Source: Paraphaeosphaeria minitans
Lineage: Eukaryota; Ascomycota; Dothideomycetes; Pleosporales; Didymosphaeriaceae
Length of the DNA stretch: 64,000 bases
Assembly (NCBI GenBank): GCA_015832175.1
Contig: WJXW01000016.1
Span: 868,001 to 932,000 of the forward strand
Direction of reading: 5' to 3'
Shown in pieces: positions 22,204 to 32,074 of this stretch; within the stretch, counting starts at the first letter, position 1; each line of letters starts with the position of its first letter. The position numbers and the translations under genes were made by a program. The notes under the pieces were generated by a model. That model had not been told where the DNA came from and ran no database searches. It saw only the letters and a list, made by a program, of their open reading frames with translations.

Positions 22204-22263
22204 TACCTACCTACCTACCTACCTACCTACCTACCTACCTACCTACCTACCTACCTACCTACT
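22204..22263. repeat. (TACC)n microsatellite
   Basis: About fifteen uninterrupted copies of TACC ending in TACTACAG. The same tetramer recurs as short runs at many intergenic places in this window. Confidence 0.95.
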
Positions 22264-22713
22264 ACAGATGCCTGGAGCACGCGAACGAACACAACGTGAC
22301 GCCTATCCAAGTTCTTTTGCAGATACAGTATGAGCACGGAGCTTTTTACGCGAGGTCCAGAGGATACCATTCCGATAACACTAGGTATGCTCTTGCCGTC
22401 AGTTTTGAGCATGAAGAAATTGTGTTGTAGGTAATCGGTTGCTCGTTTCCCACTGCGCCGTCACATTCATCTCGCTCCGACCAATCTTTCCGGTGCAAAC
22501 ACCTTCGTTTCGGATAGTCTTCTCCCTGTCATGTCTATTTTTTCATCTACACAGTAGCTCCAACGAGGAAAAGACCGCGCAGACCAAACTGAAATGACCG
22601 CGTCTCATGCATACGTGATGCAACGCCAACGGTCTCGAATGCAATCTAATGTGACAATCCCAAAGAAACAAACGCCTGGTCATGACAGAAACTCGGTGCC
22701 ATCCCCACGAGAC

Positions 22714-25323
22714 TCATCTCCTCCTTTCAACCGCGCCATGCCCATCGCTCCTTCCCGACGCCTTCGCACCTTCCTCCTGCGGCGCCGTGACGTCGATCAG
22801 AACCTCCTCCTTCGTGCTCGCGGCCGCCGACGCATTCCCGGCCGTCTGCTTGCTCCACAGCTCCCAGTACTTGCCGGCCCTCGCAATCAACTCGGCATGC
22901 GTGCCCCTCTCGATGATCTCGCCCTTCTCCACCACCAAGATGCAATCCGCGTCGACAATGGTGCTCAGTCGATGCGCAATGACAAATGTCGTCCGGCCCT
23001 TGCTCAGCTTCTTGAACGCCTCCTGGATCTGCGCCTCGATGGCCGAGTCGATGGCCGACGTGGCCTCGTCCAGCATCACGATCTTCGGATCCTTGAGCAG
23101 CACCCGCGCGATGGCGATGCGCTGCAGCTGCCCGCCGGAGAGCCGCACGCCGCGCTCGCCGACCTTGGAGGCGTAGCCGTCGGGGAAGGAGGCGATGTCG
23201 TCGTGGATGGCGGCCGCGCGACAGGCGTCCTCGACCTCTGCGTCGGTGGCGTCGAGCTTGGCGTAGCGCACGTTCTGGCGGATGGTCTGGTTGAAGAGGG
23301 CAGGGTCCTGCGGGACGAGCCCGATGGAGTCACGGATGCTGGAGAGCGTTACGGAGCGCAGGTCCTGCCCGTCGATCATGATGGAGCCGTTTGTGACATC
23401 GTAGAAGCGGAAGAGCAGCTTGAGCATGGTTGACTTGCCGCCACCCGTCTCGCCGACGAAGGCTAGCGTCTTGCCACCCCCGACTGTGAAGTTCACGTTC
23501 TTGATGATCTGCTTGCGGGTGTCGTAGGCGAAGTCAACGTCTTTGAACTCGACTCTTCCGGCCTTGACAATCAGTTCTTGCGCATTGTCGTGATCGGAGA
23601 CGCTGGGCTTCGTGTGGAGGAGCTGGAGGAGGCGTTCTGCGTCGATGAGACTGCTGGAGATGTGGCGGTAACTGTAGGACATCATGTATAGAGGGCTCAT
23701 CATTGTGCCCCAGTACATGATGAAGGTGATGAGGTTTCCCACGGGCTTGCCGCCGTAGATGATCTGGTGGATCGCAAAAATGCAGCACGCCGTGAAGCCA
23801 AAGGTCATGAGCAGGTCTTGCGCTGCGTGACCACCCACAGACCGGAAGTAGTATGCGTAATGAGCCGAGATCGTGCTTCGAATGTTGGTCCGATAACGTT
23901 CCGTCTCGTGGTCTGCTCTGTTGAAGTATGCGACGGTCTGCCAGTTGTGCACTGTCTCGTTGACGGTCGTATTTTCTGTACGTTGCTTGGCAACATACAC
24001 CCTCCGACGGGCCTGCGACCAGGTTGTGAAGTAGAGCCCAAGCCAGATATACCCGAGACCCATGAACAGGACGAGGAAAGCCATGTAGGCATCAAAGAGA
24101 TGAGTGACATAGTACATCGCAATAACGAGATCGACAAGGATGGGGAAGACCTCGAACAGAACCAACTCAATGAGGGAGTTGAGTGAGGATGCCTGCTCAA
24201 CAGCTTTCAACACCTCGCCAGAGTCTTTGGCGGTGTGGAAGTCCATAGAAAGACTCATGAGGTGCTTGTACGCCAGTATCGTGATTCGTTCGAAAGCCTG
24301 ATTGCCAATGTATGTCTCGGCGAAGTTGTCGATGATACCGAGACCGCTGTAACTGTTGATCCAGCGATACAATGTCCACAATCCAATGTCACCCCATGGC
24401 ATTTCATGGGCGCCTTGAGTAATCTTGTTTGTGATGATACCGAGTTGTCGCGGCTCGAGAAGATTTAGTGCACGGCCTTGGATCAAGTGAATGAGTCGAA
24501 GGAAGAGGGCGAGCATGATTCTCCAGTCGTCCTTGGGCCATAGGTAGGGCAGGAAAATCATAAAGCTCTTGAGGTATCCGAACCAGCCACCCTGCTCCTC
24601 AAGTCTCTTTGCTTGTTGTTCTTTGATCTCTTTGTCAGTGGCCGGGGATTCGTCTTCATCACTGCCGACTGATGCCGCCTGCTCGATCGAACCGTATCCC
24701 GCGCTGTCATTCGCTCGTGCCGACCCATTTGTTTCAGTAGATCCGTTTGCTTGCGCTGATAGCAGGGACTGTTCTTCTTCATCTGTACCCTTTTCGCCTT
24801 TTACTGATATCAGGATCAAGAATGAATCTATCAGAAGGACGAAAGAAACGAATGCTCTCGCTGCGCTGATGCCGAGTGGGATGTTTCTGTATCGATCGTC
24901 GGGTGGCAGGGAAAATCCACACAGTAGGCAGGTTATTACCTCAAGAACGAATTGAACGACGAAACTTCCAAAGTACGGATGCCAGATGAATGTTTTGGTG
25001 GTGACAATTGATGAGCTGAGGGGAATCCAGACCAGTACCGATCCTAAGCATCGGATAGCTGCATGTTGTGGAGCGGTGTATTGCAGTTCCGCGAGTGACC
25101 GGCTCAAGTAATAGATAAGTTCTGCGACGTAGCCCACCAGTAGAGCGAATGCTATAGCGATTGTGAGGCGCCGGCGTTTCCGTGAAATTGGTCTCGACTT
25201 TTGCAGCACGCACATGCCGAATGCCGTCGCGGCAAGGAAGTAGAGGCCCACCGAGGGTGCCTGCATATAATCCAGCAGTACCATCGCGGAATATTGAGCG
25301 ACGCTACCTCTTGGGCTCGCCAT
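22714..25323 (-). CDS. HMT1-type ABC half transporter (ABCB6/ATM-like)
   Basis: A single-exon gene of 869 residues starting at the ATG in strong context GCGCCATGG (25323); no earlier ATG is in frame. The N-terminal third holds about five membrane spans (for example YSAMVLLDYMQ, AIAFALLVGYVAELIYYL) and an acidic linker. A six-span ABC transmembrane domain follows (about 290-560), then one nucleotide-binding domain: Walker A GETGGGKST near 623, signature LSGGQLQR near 726, Walker B IVMLDEATSAID near 745. This single TMD-NBD layout with an extra N-terminal membrane domain matches Hmt1/ABCB6, vacuolar or mitochondrial half transporters that work as dimers and move phytochelatin/glutathione-metal conjugates or porphyrins. 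Substrate and membrane are inferred from the family. Confidence 0.9.
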   Translation of the reverse strand: MASPRGSVAQYSAMVLLDYMQAPSVGLYFLAATAFGMCVLQKSRPISRKRRRLTIAIAFALLVGYVAELIYYLSRSLAELQYTAPQHAAIRCLGSVLVWIPLSSSIVTTKTFIWHPYFGSFVVQFVLEVITCLLCGFSLPPDDRYRNIPLGISAARAFVSFVLLIDSFLILISVKGEKGTDEEEQSLLSAQANGSTETNGSARANDSAGYGSIEQAASVGSDEDESPATDKEIKEQQAKRLEEQGGWFGYLKSFMIFLPYLWPKDDWRIMLALFLRLIHLIQGRALNLLEPRQLGIITNKITQGAHEMPWGDIGLWTLYRWINSYSGLGIIDNFAETYIGNQAFERITILAYKHLMSLSMDFHTAKDSGEVLKAVEQASSLNSLIELVLFEVFPILVDLVIAMYYVTHLFDAYMAFLVLFMGLGYIWLGLYFTTWSQARRRVYVAKQRTENTTVNETVHNWQTVAYFNRADHETERYRTNIRSTISAHYAYYFRSVGGHAAQDLLMTFGFTACCIFAIHQIIYGGKPVGNLITFIMYWGTMMSPLYMMSYSYRHISSSLIDAERLLQLLHTKPSVSDHDNAQELIVKAGRVEFKDVDFAYDTRKQIIKNVNFTVGGGKTLAFVGETGGGKSTMLKLLFRFYDVTNGSIMIDGQDLRSVTLSSIRDSIGLVPQDPALFNQTIRQNVRYAKLDATDAEVEDACRAAAIHDDIASFPDGYASKVGERGVRLSGGQLQRIAIARVLLKDPKIVMLDEATSAIDSAIEAQIQEAFKKLSKGRTTFVIAHRLSTIVDADCILVVEKGEIIERGTHAELIARAGKYWELWSKQTAGNASAAASTKEEVLIDVTAPQEEGAKASGRSDGHGAVERRR

Positions 25324-28075
25324 GGCGCTCGGTTTGTCGCAAACGTTTCTCTTGTTGATGTCCAAATTCTTTCCGCGCAGGGTCCTTCATGCGGTTACAC
25401 CAGCTGCTGCCGAGGACGCAAGGAAATGGAAAGACGGTGAGATTCTTCGCAATTGCGACGAAGCTTTTATTTCTGAAGAGGCCAGGATTTACAGGCACTT
25501 GCGGGAACCTGGGTGTCCAGTTAGTGCACTAGTTTCTTCGGCTTGTGGGGAGAGGCGCAGCAGTCGCTCACAGCTGTGGCGTAGGTACCTACCTACTTTT
25601 TTTCTCCTTCGGCGAAAGCGAGAAATACCACTCAAGGACGGTCTGCAGGGCTACAGCATAGGCACCAGCGGTAGAAGGCAGCATAAGCTGAATATAACTA
25701 GACTTCCAAAGGGTTTGTGACAACGTGCGTCCAGTATTCTCAACGTGCGTGGTGCAACCCGTGCTTCTCGGCGCACAGCAATTGTTTGCGCAAGCTGCTG
25801 CTGCTGCCTACACAAGTCTATCGGTATGGTCGATTCGCGACACCAACGCGTTCAGTCACATTGTTTGCGGTGGCTTGCTGCGCTCGTAGCTGAGGAAATC
25901 TAGGCGTATGAGCACCTACACCGCTCCGTCAGCCTGCCCTCCGCCACCGCGATGCGACGGAGTCGAGTGTTTGGCCCCCTGATCACCTTTACGCGTTTGC
26001 GAATCAGGGTAAAAGTCAACGCGTTCGCAGCTGTCACAGCGCGCTGCTACGCAAACTGCAGGCAGTGGACATGAGTCCGCTTGCTCCGCACTGAGTCACT
26101 GATTGGTGAGTCGAGATGAGTTGACCGGCCTCTCAGCTCCAGTCAACCAAGTCAATGATTTCGTGCGAGGAAGGCAGAAGTTTGACGATGAATTCTGGGC
26201 GAACACGAGAGGATGTTGCGGTCAAAGTCGTTGCTGCCTGAAGCCCACATAGATGCCCTGTGGCTTCCAGAAGCGGCTTAGCATGGGCTACACGTGATGC
26301 TCTGTGCTGAGGGCTGCCACACCTCGACTTGGATTTCGAGTGATCACCTCAACTCGGACTTTTTACACTCTGCGACGATGAAACAGTTTCCTAGTAGTTA
26401 ACCATCCTCGGAGAGTAAGCATAATCCCCATAATCGACAGGATATGTTGTAAAGGACTCTCGTGCCTCAGGTACCGTCAGGTAGAACTCTTAGAAGCATC
26501 ACATTTTCGCCTGAGCCACCAACAGTGATGGAATCATATCCATCTCTGACATCCCTGAGGGTTATCTCATACGAGTATCGTTGCTCTAGCTCATCCCTAC
26601 GCTGAAACCTATTCAACCTGACCATCAGCTTTCAAGGTATCACAAGCACTTAAGCGTTTATACGTAGTGAAACGAGCACGGAGTAACATCCGAACGCTCA
26701 GATCCTAGAAATGGTCCTGTACACCCAGTGGCAAATGGCCGAAGTATCATTGACCCTGAGCATCGTCACCAAAGACAAGCTATAATGATCGCCATTGCAT
26801 GCATAACCCCGTTATCCCAGTTCTCTCAGGCCATCCCACAATCCTTCATTTCTTTACCCTAATGACCTGTCTATCTTACGGCTCTATCATCACAATTCAC
26901 CGCTCTTTACCCCACACCATTACCATTTCCACCCACGTCCCTCCCTCACAACCTATCCACCCATGGCCTTATTCCGCGGACATCGTTTGCACTGACTCCT
27001 CGTAACAGCCCAGCCCAGCCCTGTGATGTGACTGACATCCCTGCGTGCAACCGCCCGTGCTTCCAAACCACCGTTTGCACCCCGCTCCCCCGACGCAGAG
27101 CTCAGCCCGCGTCCCCCCCGTCGCGTTCCTGACCCAGAGACGGGGTGCCGGGACGCGGGATCGTTATGAAGACTGTCTTCCTCGCACGCGAAGGCGTGTG
27201 CTTCTAATACCGCTATGGCTCTGACTGTAGCAGGGCGGCCATAGCATGCCATAGAATGGCTATAAGATAGCTGCGGAGGCTTGGGGCTTGCGATTGCGTG
27301 TCAATCGTTTACTGACGTTCGCTCGAGGCTTTCGTTTACAAGCTGGCTGGCTGGCTGGCTCCAGGGACCCCCAAACTGGGCAGTGCAAGGCGTGTGAATG
27401 CTCGAGCTTTCCATCTTCTCTCGTTTACATTTGCAGAGCCGCGTGGGCTGCGGGTGTATATATATTGCCCTCGTTTCCGCTTGCTCGCTGGTTGGACTAT
27501 ATCTACTCGACTGGTTTCTAATTCCAACATCTGCAGAGAGGGACCATCTGTAGTGCTGCGAAGATAGGAGTCTACCGAAAGTACGTCAAGTGCTAGCATA
27601 ACAGGTATAAGTAATGTTTATTCTATGCATAAGTTTCACTCTGGCTCACGGTTATAGCTAGATTACTCGAGCCGACGTCTCTACTGCCAAATCATTCACG
27701 TTCACCTTTTCTTGTATGATTCACGGCTTCAGTGCTTAGGCCTCAACCTCGGCCTTAGTTCTCACTGCCAGCAATCTCGACACGGATCTACGTCACCTAG
27801 ACTACAACCTCCCCCCCCCCCCCCCGGCGCTACTGCAGGTACAAACGCAGCGAGCACGAGCCACCCGGGTGCCCTAACTACTTGAGGGGCAATCCGTCTT
27901 TACTCACCGCAGCTGAGACATCTTGATCTCGACCACTCTCTAAGAGGGGCAGTTAACCTCGAATCGGCCGCCAACCACGCTTGCTTAAGCCAACATTGCG
28001 ACTTTTCGTTAAAGATATTACACTCTTTCGCGCTCGACTCGAAAAGAGTTCGAGTAAAGGTAAAGAACACTCACA
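25324..28075. other. Intergenic region between the transporter and the zinc-ribbon gene
   Basis: Divergent promoter space of 2.75 kb. Contains a TACC run near 25581-25598 and a C15 homopolymer (27811-27825). The short open frames have no recognised domain. No RNA gene was found. Confidence 0.5.
27811..27825. repeat. Poly-C tract
   Basis: Fifteen consecutive C residues about 250 bases upstream of the next start codon. The length may be a sequencing estimate. Confidence 0.8.
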
Positions 28076-29569
28076 ATGTCTTCCCCTAAATCTACACCTA
28101 TCCCCGCTACCCCCCTCCGCGCGGCCCGCTTCCAGTCGGCCACACCGGGCGGCTCTTCAATCTCCACGCGTGCGCAATGCAGCGACAACCTGGACGATTT
28201 TTCCATTGTCAAGATCCATACCGCCAAATGTTCCATCTGCGACAAGAGGAATACGACCGACCAGATGCGCCGCTGCAAAGGCTGCACGTGGCAGATCTGT
28301 CGTCCCTGCCAGATCCAGCGCGAAGAGAACGGTCGATCCTTGACCCACGGTAACTCAATGACTGCGACTCCATCAGCCTCAACGGCGCGGCGCCGCATAC
28401 TCCATCCTGTCGGGGCGCTGGCGGAGACCAAGGATCCTCAGGCCGAGGCCGCGTTAGCAAAGGTCAAGCAAGAGATGGCAGAGGAGGCGCCGCTGAAGAA
28501 GAAAATTGGCAAGTCCACCGTGGGAGCTCAAGAGGTTATCACGCCTCCATCCAGCAACGAGCGTACGAAGCTCGGGCGCAAGGCCAAGAAGAATAAGGTT
28601 TTGGCTGAGGTCAAAACGGAGTCTGACGATGAAGAGGTGCTGGTGCGTGACCAGCTCTCTCCGTTTGGCGGGGCTGGCAGCAAACGCCGCCTCAATTTTA
28701 AAGACGCTTCTTCCGCAAACGAGGGCTTTCCAAACAAGCGAGCGCGCATGGAGCGAATGAAGGCACCGACGCCTCTTCCCGCCGAGTGGGATATGACGCT
28801 GCAGGAGAAAGCCAACCTGCAGAAGAAGACATATACCAACCTCGCCGACGTGAACGGCATTCGTCCATCGCATCATCCCACAGTCATGAAGGACAAGTTC
28901 AGCGTCGATGTCGTGTCTGGCCCTGGAAACCAGGGTACTCAAGCCTGGGGTCAACCCGGTCTGTACTCCAGCGCAACCATTCCACACGACCGACAAGTCT
29001 TGATTCCCAAGACCATTTCGCGCAATGGCAAACCTCGCAAGTCTGGCGACGAGCTGGTGGCGGAAATCCAGGACAAGGTAAGGATCAAACTCCACGAGCG
29101 CCACGGATGGACATATTTTGGAGCGCCGCCTGCGATCGTAAGTAGCAGCGCGCAGGCATTTAGCTGAGCTTTAGCTAACAACTTACAGACGAGTACCACC
29201 CCCGATGAGCTACCTGTTCGGGAGCCACGTGAAGGCACTCTTCGTGACCTTGTCGACGACGAAATGCGCACCCTACACCACAATTTGATCCTGGACGAGG
29301 ACCAGCAGAACGAGCTGGTCGCGGCTGTGAAGGGTGCTGCTCGCAAGTGGGGCAACGACATCGTCAAGTCAATGCCGGCAGGATTTAGGGCCATGGCCAA
29401 GTCCGGCCTCGATCTTGCTCTTGAACACCTCACCTATGGACAGCAGCAACGGGTGGTTGCTCTTGTTCAGATGCAAGCTGGCAACAAGCTGAAGGAGTTC
29501 GAGGCCGAGGGCACTCCTTCCTCAGATGCGCAGGCAGTTAATGGCCTGGAGAACGTGGGTGGTATCTAG
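28076..29569 (+). CDS. CxxC zinc-ribbon-like protein, probably nuclear
   Basis: Exons 28076-29137 and 29189-29569 (intron 51 bases, GTAAGT, branch GCTAAC, ACAG) give 480 residues. A six-Cys module is seen near residues 56-82: CSICDKRNTTDQMRRCKGC then QICRPC (CxxC-x10-CxxC-x4-CxxC). It is probably a zinc finger related in spacing to RING/PHD-like fungal modules. The middle is basic and low-complexity with nuclear-localisation-like stretches (RKAKKNK, NKRARMERM). A distinct C-terminal domain (DELPVREPREGTLRDLVDDE through YGQQQRVVALVQMQAGNK) looks folded and helical. I do not recognise a named family. Chromatin or transcription-related function is only a guess from the architecture. Confidence 0.75.
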
Positions 29570-30299
29570 GGCGAGAGCTGTTGGCGATCGACGTAATGGA
29601 CATCTCGGTAAGACGATTCCCTCCCTGCTGCGAAGCGCATGATGATAACTCTTTAGAAGGGGAAGGGAGGCTCTGGTATCGTTACATCTCACAACGGCCT
29701 CGGAGGCTGTCGCACATAAGCTAGGATCATGAAAACTGGCTGGTGCGTGTCTGCATTAGCTTCATTGAGATTTTCATGACAATGTGGGAGGTAATTTCGT
29801 CTTGTTCGACTCTAATGACATAGCGTGCCGTTGTACGGTCGCAATGATCATCAGAGTCTGTCATGTTTGGTGTACGCCGTGTCTTTTAGGGCATCCGTCG
29901 GATATGAAGTGGGTTTTTGCGAGAGGAAATACTTCCGACACCTGTGTACATTGTAATTAGACAACGAATCATAACAACAACTGGAAGCGGTGCTCACCGA
30001 GGCCGAGGTAGCGGATGTGCCACTCGAAATCATGACGATCGTGATGGGTGACGTGAGGGTGAGGCGAGTGAACACAGCGCATGAAAAAAAATGAAGTGAT
30101 GATGGAATTGTATTAGTGCAGCAGATGCCTACTGACTGATGCAAATGTGACAGAGGAAATAAGGCGCGAGACTTGTCTGGTGGAGCTAAGGAATTGGGGG
30201 TGGGTATCAGAACAGCCCGAGGGACAGGCACAGTAAAACAAGCAATAGCGGCGTGCGACAAGCCCTGTCCAAGCGCAGATGGTGGGCGACACCAGGACG
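29570..30299. other. Intergenic, 3' ends of two convergent genes
   Basis: Lies between the zinc-ribbon gene and the LAMTOR1-like gene, which converge. No coding signal was found; it presumably holds both 3' UTRs. Confidence 0.5.
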
Positions 30300-30924
30300 T
30301 TACCGTTTCCTGTCGCCCAGGGCCTCGCCGAACTGGACCGTCAGGGCGCCAGACTCAATGGGCTCAACGCGCTCCCAGCTTCCCTCAGCGTCGTTGGAGC
30401 TGCCGACGACGTTGGCCAACCAGGTGGCCTCGTCTTCGTGCTGGTCGTCGTGGGCAGAGGACGGGCGGCTTGCGGACTTGGCGGGCGGGAAGCGCTCGTT
30501 GAAGAGGCGCAGGTACTCGGAGTGGTGGCCATCCTCGGTGTAGGCGGCTTGCGAGACGTGGATCAACTTGCTAAACAAGGGATGAGAGCGGGTGGCATAG
30601 GGGGCCAGGGGCGACGGGACTCACTCGGAAGTCTGGGCGCAGATACGCTCCAACGCGTCTCGCTGCCTCCTGATGTCTTCGGGGTCGGGCTGGGGCAGGC
30701 TGTGGGCGCTCGGTTGACTGATGCTGCCATATTGCGGCTGGTAAGGGTCCCCAAGGAGATGCGAGCTGTCAGACGGCTGCAAGGGCGCGAGATATGTGTT
30801 AGCACATGGTCGGTCGAGGCGAGACAGCTCGATTATGCGCGCGCGAGCAAAAGCAGAGGGGGGGACTCACGTCTGCGTCTGAGGGCCGCCGGGCGAGGCC
30901 CAGACATGACGAGCAGATGCCCAT
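30300..30924 (-). CDS. MEH1: LAMTOR1/Meh1 (Ego1)-like late endosomal/vacuolar scaffold
   Basis: Exons 30924-30871, 30776-30625 and 30570-30300 give 158 residues. The protein begins MGICSSCLGLARR: Gly2 fits N-myristoylation and Cys4/Cys7 fit palmitoylation, the dual lipid anchor of LAMTOR1 (p18) and yeast Meh1/Ego1. It continues with the acidic SSHLLGDPYQPQYGSISQP segment and the helical PEDIRRQRDALERICAQTSD plus KLIHVSQAAY, which fit the LAMTOR domain. The family anchors the Rag GTPase (EGO/Ragulator) complex on vacuoles so that TORC1 senses amino acids. Exon 1 encodes only the 18-residue anchor. Both introns start GTGAGT. The yeast symbol is used for the family; orthology is inferred from the N-terminus and domain order. 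Confidence 0.8.
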
Positions 30925-30990
30925 GGAATGGGAGCGGACAGCCGCGGGACGAACGACGGCAAGGCAGCAAGCAAGCAGAGAGAGAGGCGT

Positions 30991-31023
30991 TGGATGCTGG
31001 ATGCTGGATGCTGGATGCTGGAT
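30991..31023. repeat. GGATGCT heptamer repeat
   Basis: Between four and five head-to-tail copies of GGATGCT, about 70 bases upstream of the LAMTOR1-like start codon. Confidence 0.9.
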
Positions 31024-31964
31024 ACGATTACCACCAGCGGTGTGGTTATGGGTGCTGCTGGGGCATGTTGATGTTGGAGCAGGCAATGAGCGGGGCTGGT
31101 CTGGCCTGGCCGTGGGTGGTGAACCGTGACAGTCGGTCGTGCCTGCTCTGTTGATCAGAGGGCGAGCCCGGCACGGACCTCCTCATTCGCCCGCCATCCG
31201 CCCTCCGCCCTCCGCCCTCTCCACAACCACCACCACCACCCGCCCCAGCAATCCATCCATACACACGTTTGCTTGCTGCTCCGACCCACCCCCTCCCAAC
31301 CTGAAACACACTCAAGCCCTCATCCTCATTCCATCTCACGTTGAGCATCACGGCGCTGACATCACCACAGTGCACACCGAGGGAGGAGCCCGGCAGTCGT
31401 TGCACCTTCCTCACACGTCTTTCACTCTCAATGTCCTCTTTCGCATAGTCAACTCGTCCAAATCAAGTCATTCAATATCCAGTCTCTGTCCCCTCGTGTT
31501 GCAGCCCTGACTTTTCCTGCCCCTTCTGTCGTCAGGCCTTTGCAGCGCGTCTGTGTGTCTCGACGCGCTCTCCCTTCGTCCCTCCTCAACACTTCTCGAA
31601 GAGGAAGCGGTCGTGTGGGATATGTTGCCACACGCGTGGGCAAGGAGTCTTGGCCCGCCCACCTCGACATTCCACCCTGCTCAGAGAGGCATCGCTGCTG
31701 CCAAGCGCCCCCGACAACCTCTTTGATTTCGCGGCTATCAGCTGTATCTGTCTTGACTCCACCACCACCAGCATTCTCAGTCTGGTTCCACCCAAGGTCA
31801 TTTGCGAGTCACGCCTTCACGCGAAACAATTCCAGCGTGTGGGTCCTTGCCAAATTTGTACCTCTGATCCCGTCTGCAAGGCGCATTCTAACGTGGGAAT
31901 AATCTCAGTGGCTGTCAGGATGGCGAACACGCCCTTCATCTCGTGTCCCGACGTAGTTGCCACT

Positions 31965-31970
31965 TATAAA
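31965..31970 (+). promoter_or_regulatory. TATA box of the giant surface protein gene
   Basis: TATAAA in CTTATAAAGG, 105 bases upstream of the ATG at 32075, preceded by a long pyrimidine-rich tract. Position and sequence fit a regulated, highly expressed fungal promoter; not otherwise tested. Confidence 0.5.
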
Positions 31971-32074
31971 GGTACTGTATCTGGATTTTGGCCATCCATC
32001 CCCTCCCAGGAACCCCCGCGGGACCTTTGTTGTTGATTGATCGGAGCATCTCTCATTCGCTCGAGTGCTCCATC

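Larger units (their letters stand above)
19306..22713. other. Repeat-rich intergenic region
   Basis: No gene with recognisable domains. It contains a pentamer repeat (20093-20133), a large CTCCTGTC minisatellite (21245-21387) and a TACC microsatellite (22204-22263). Open frames across these arrays are repeat artefacts. Confidence 0.6.
30925..32074. other. Divergent promoter region
   Basis: About 1.1 kb between the LAMTOR1-like gene and the giant surface protein gene. It has a GGATGCT repeat (30991-31023), CT-rich DNA and a TATA box at 31965-31970. No gene recognised. Confidence 0.5.

Noticed and set aside
22594..23433. Plus-strand frame of 279 codons over the ABC gene 3' end
   Set aside because: A shadow opposite the nucleotide-binding domain, whose motifs are unambiguous on the minus strand.
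25324..25365. Fourteen-codon N-terminal extension of the ABC transporter
   Set aside because: It would need a TTG start; the ATG at 25323 has strong context.
30279..31154. Plus-strand open frame of about 290 codons
   Set aside because: It lies opposite the three LAMTOR1-like exons and their introns and reads repeats at 30991-31023; no domain is visible.
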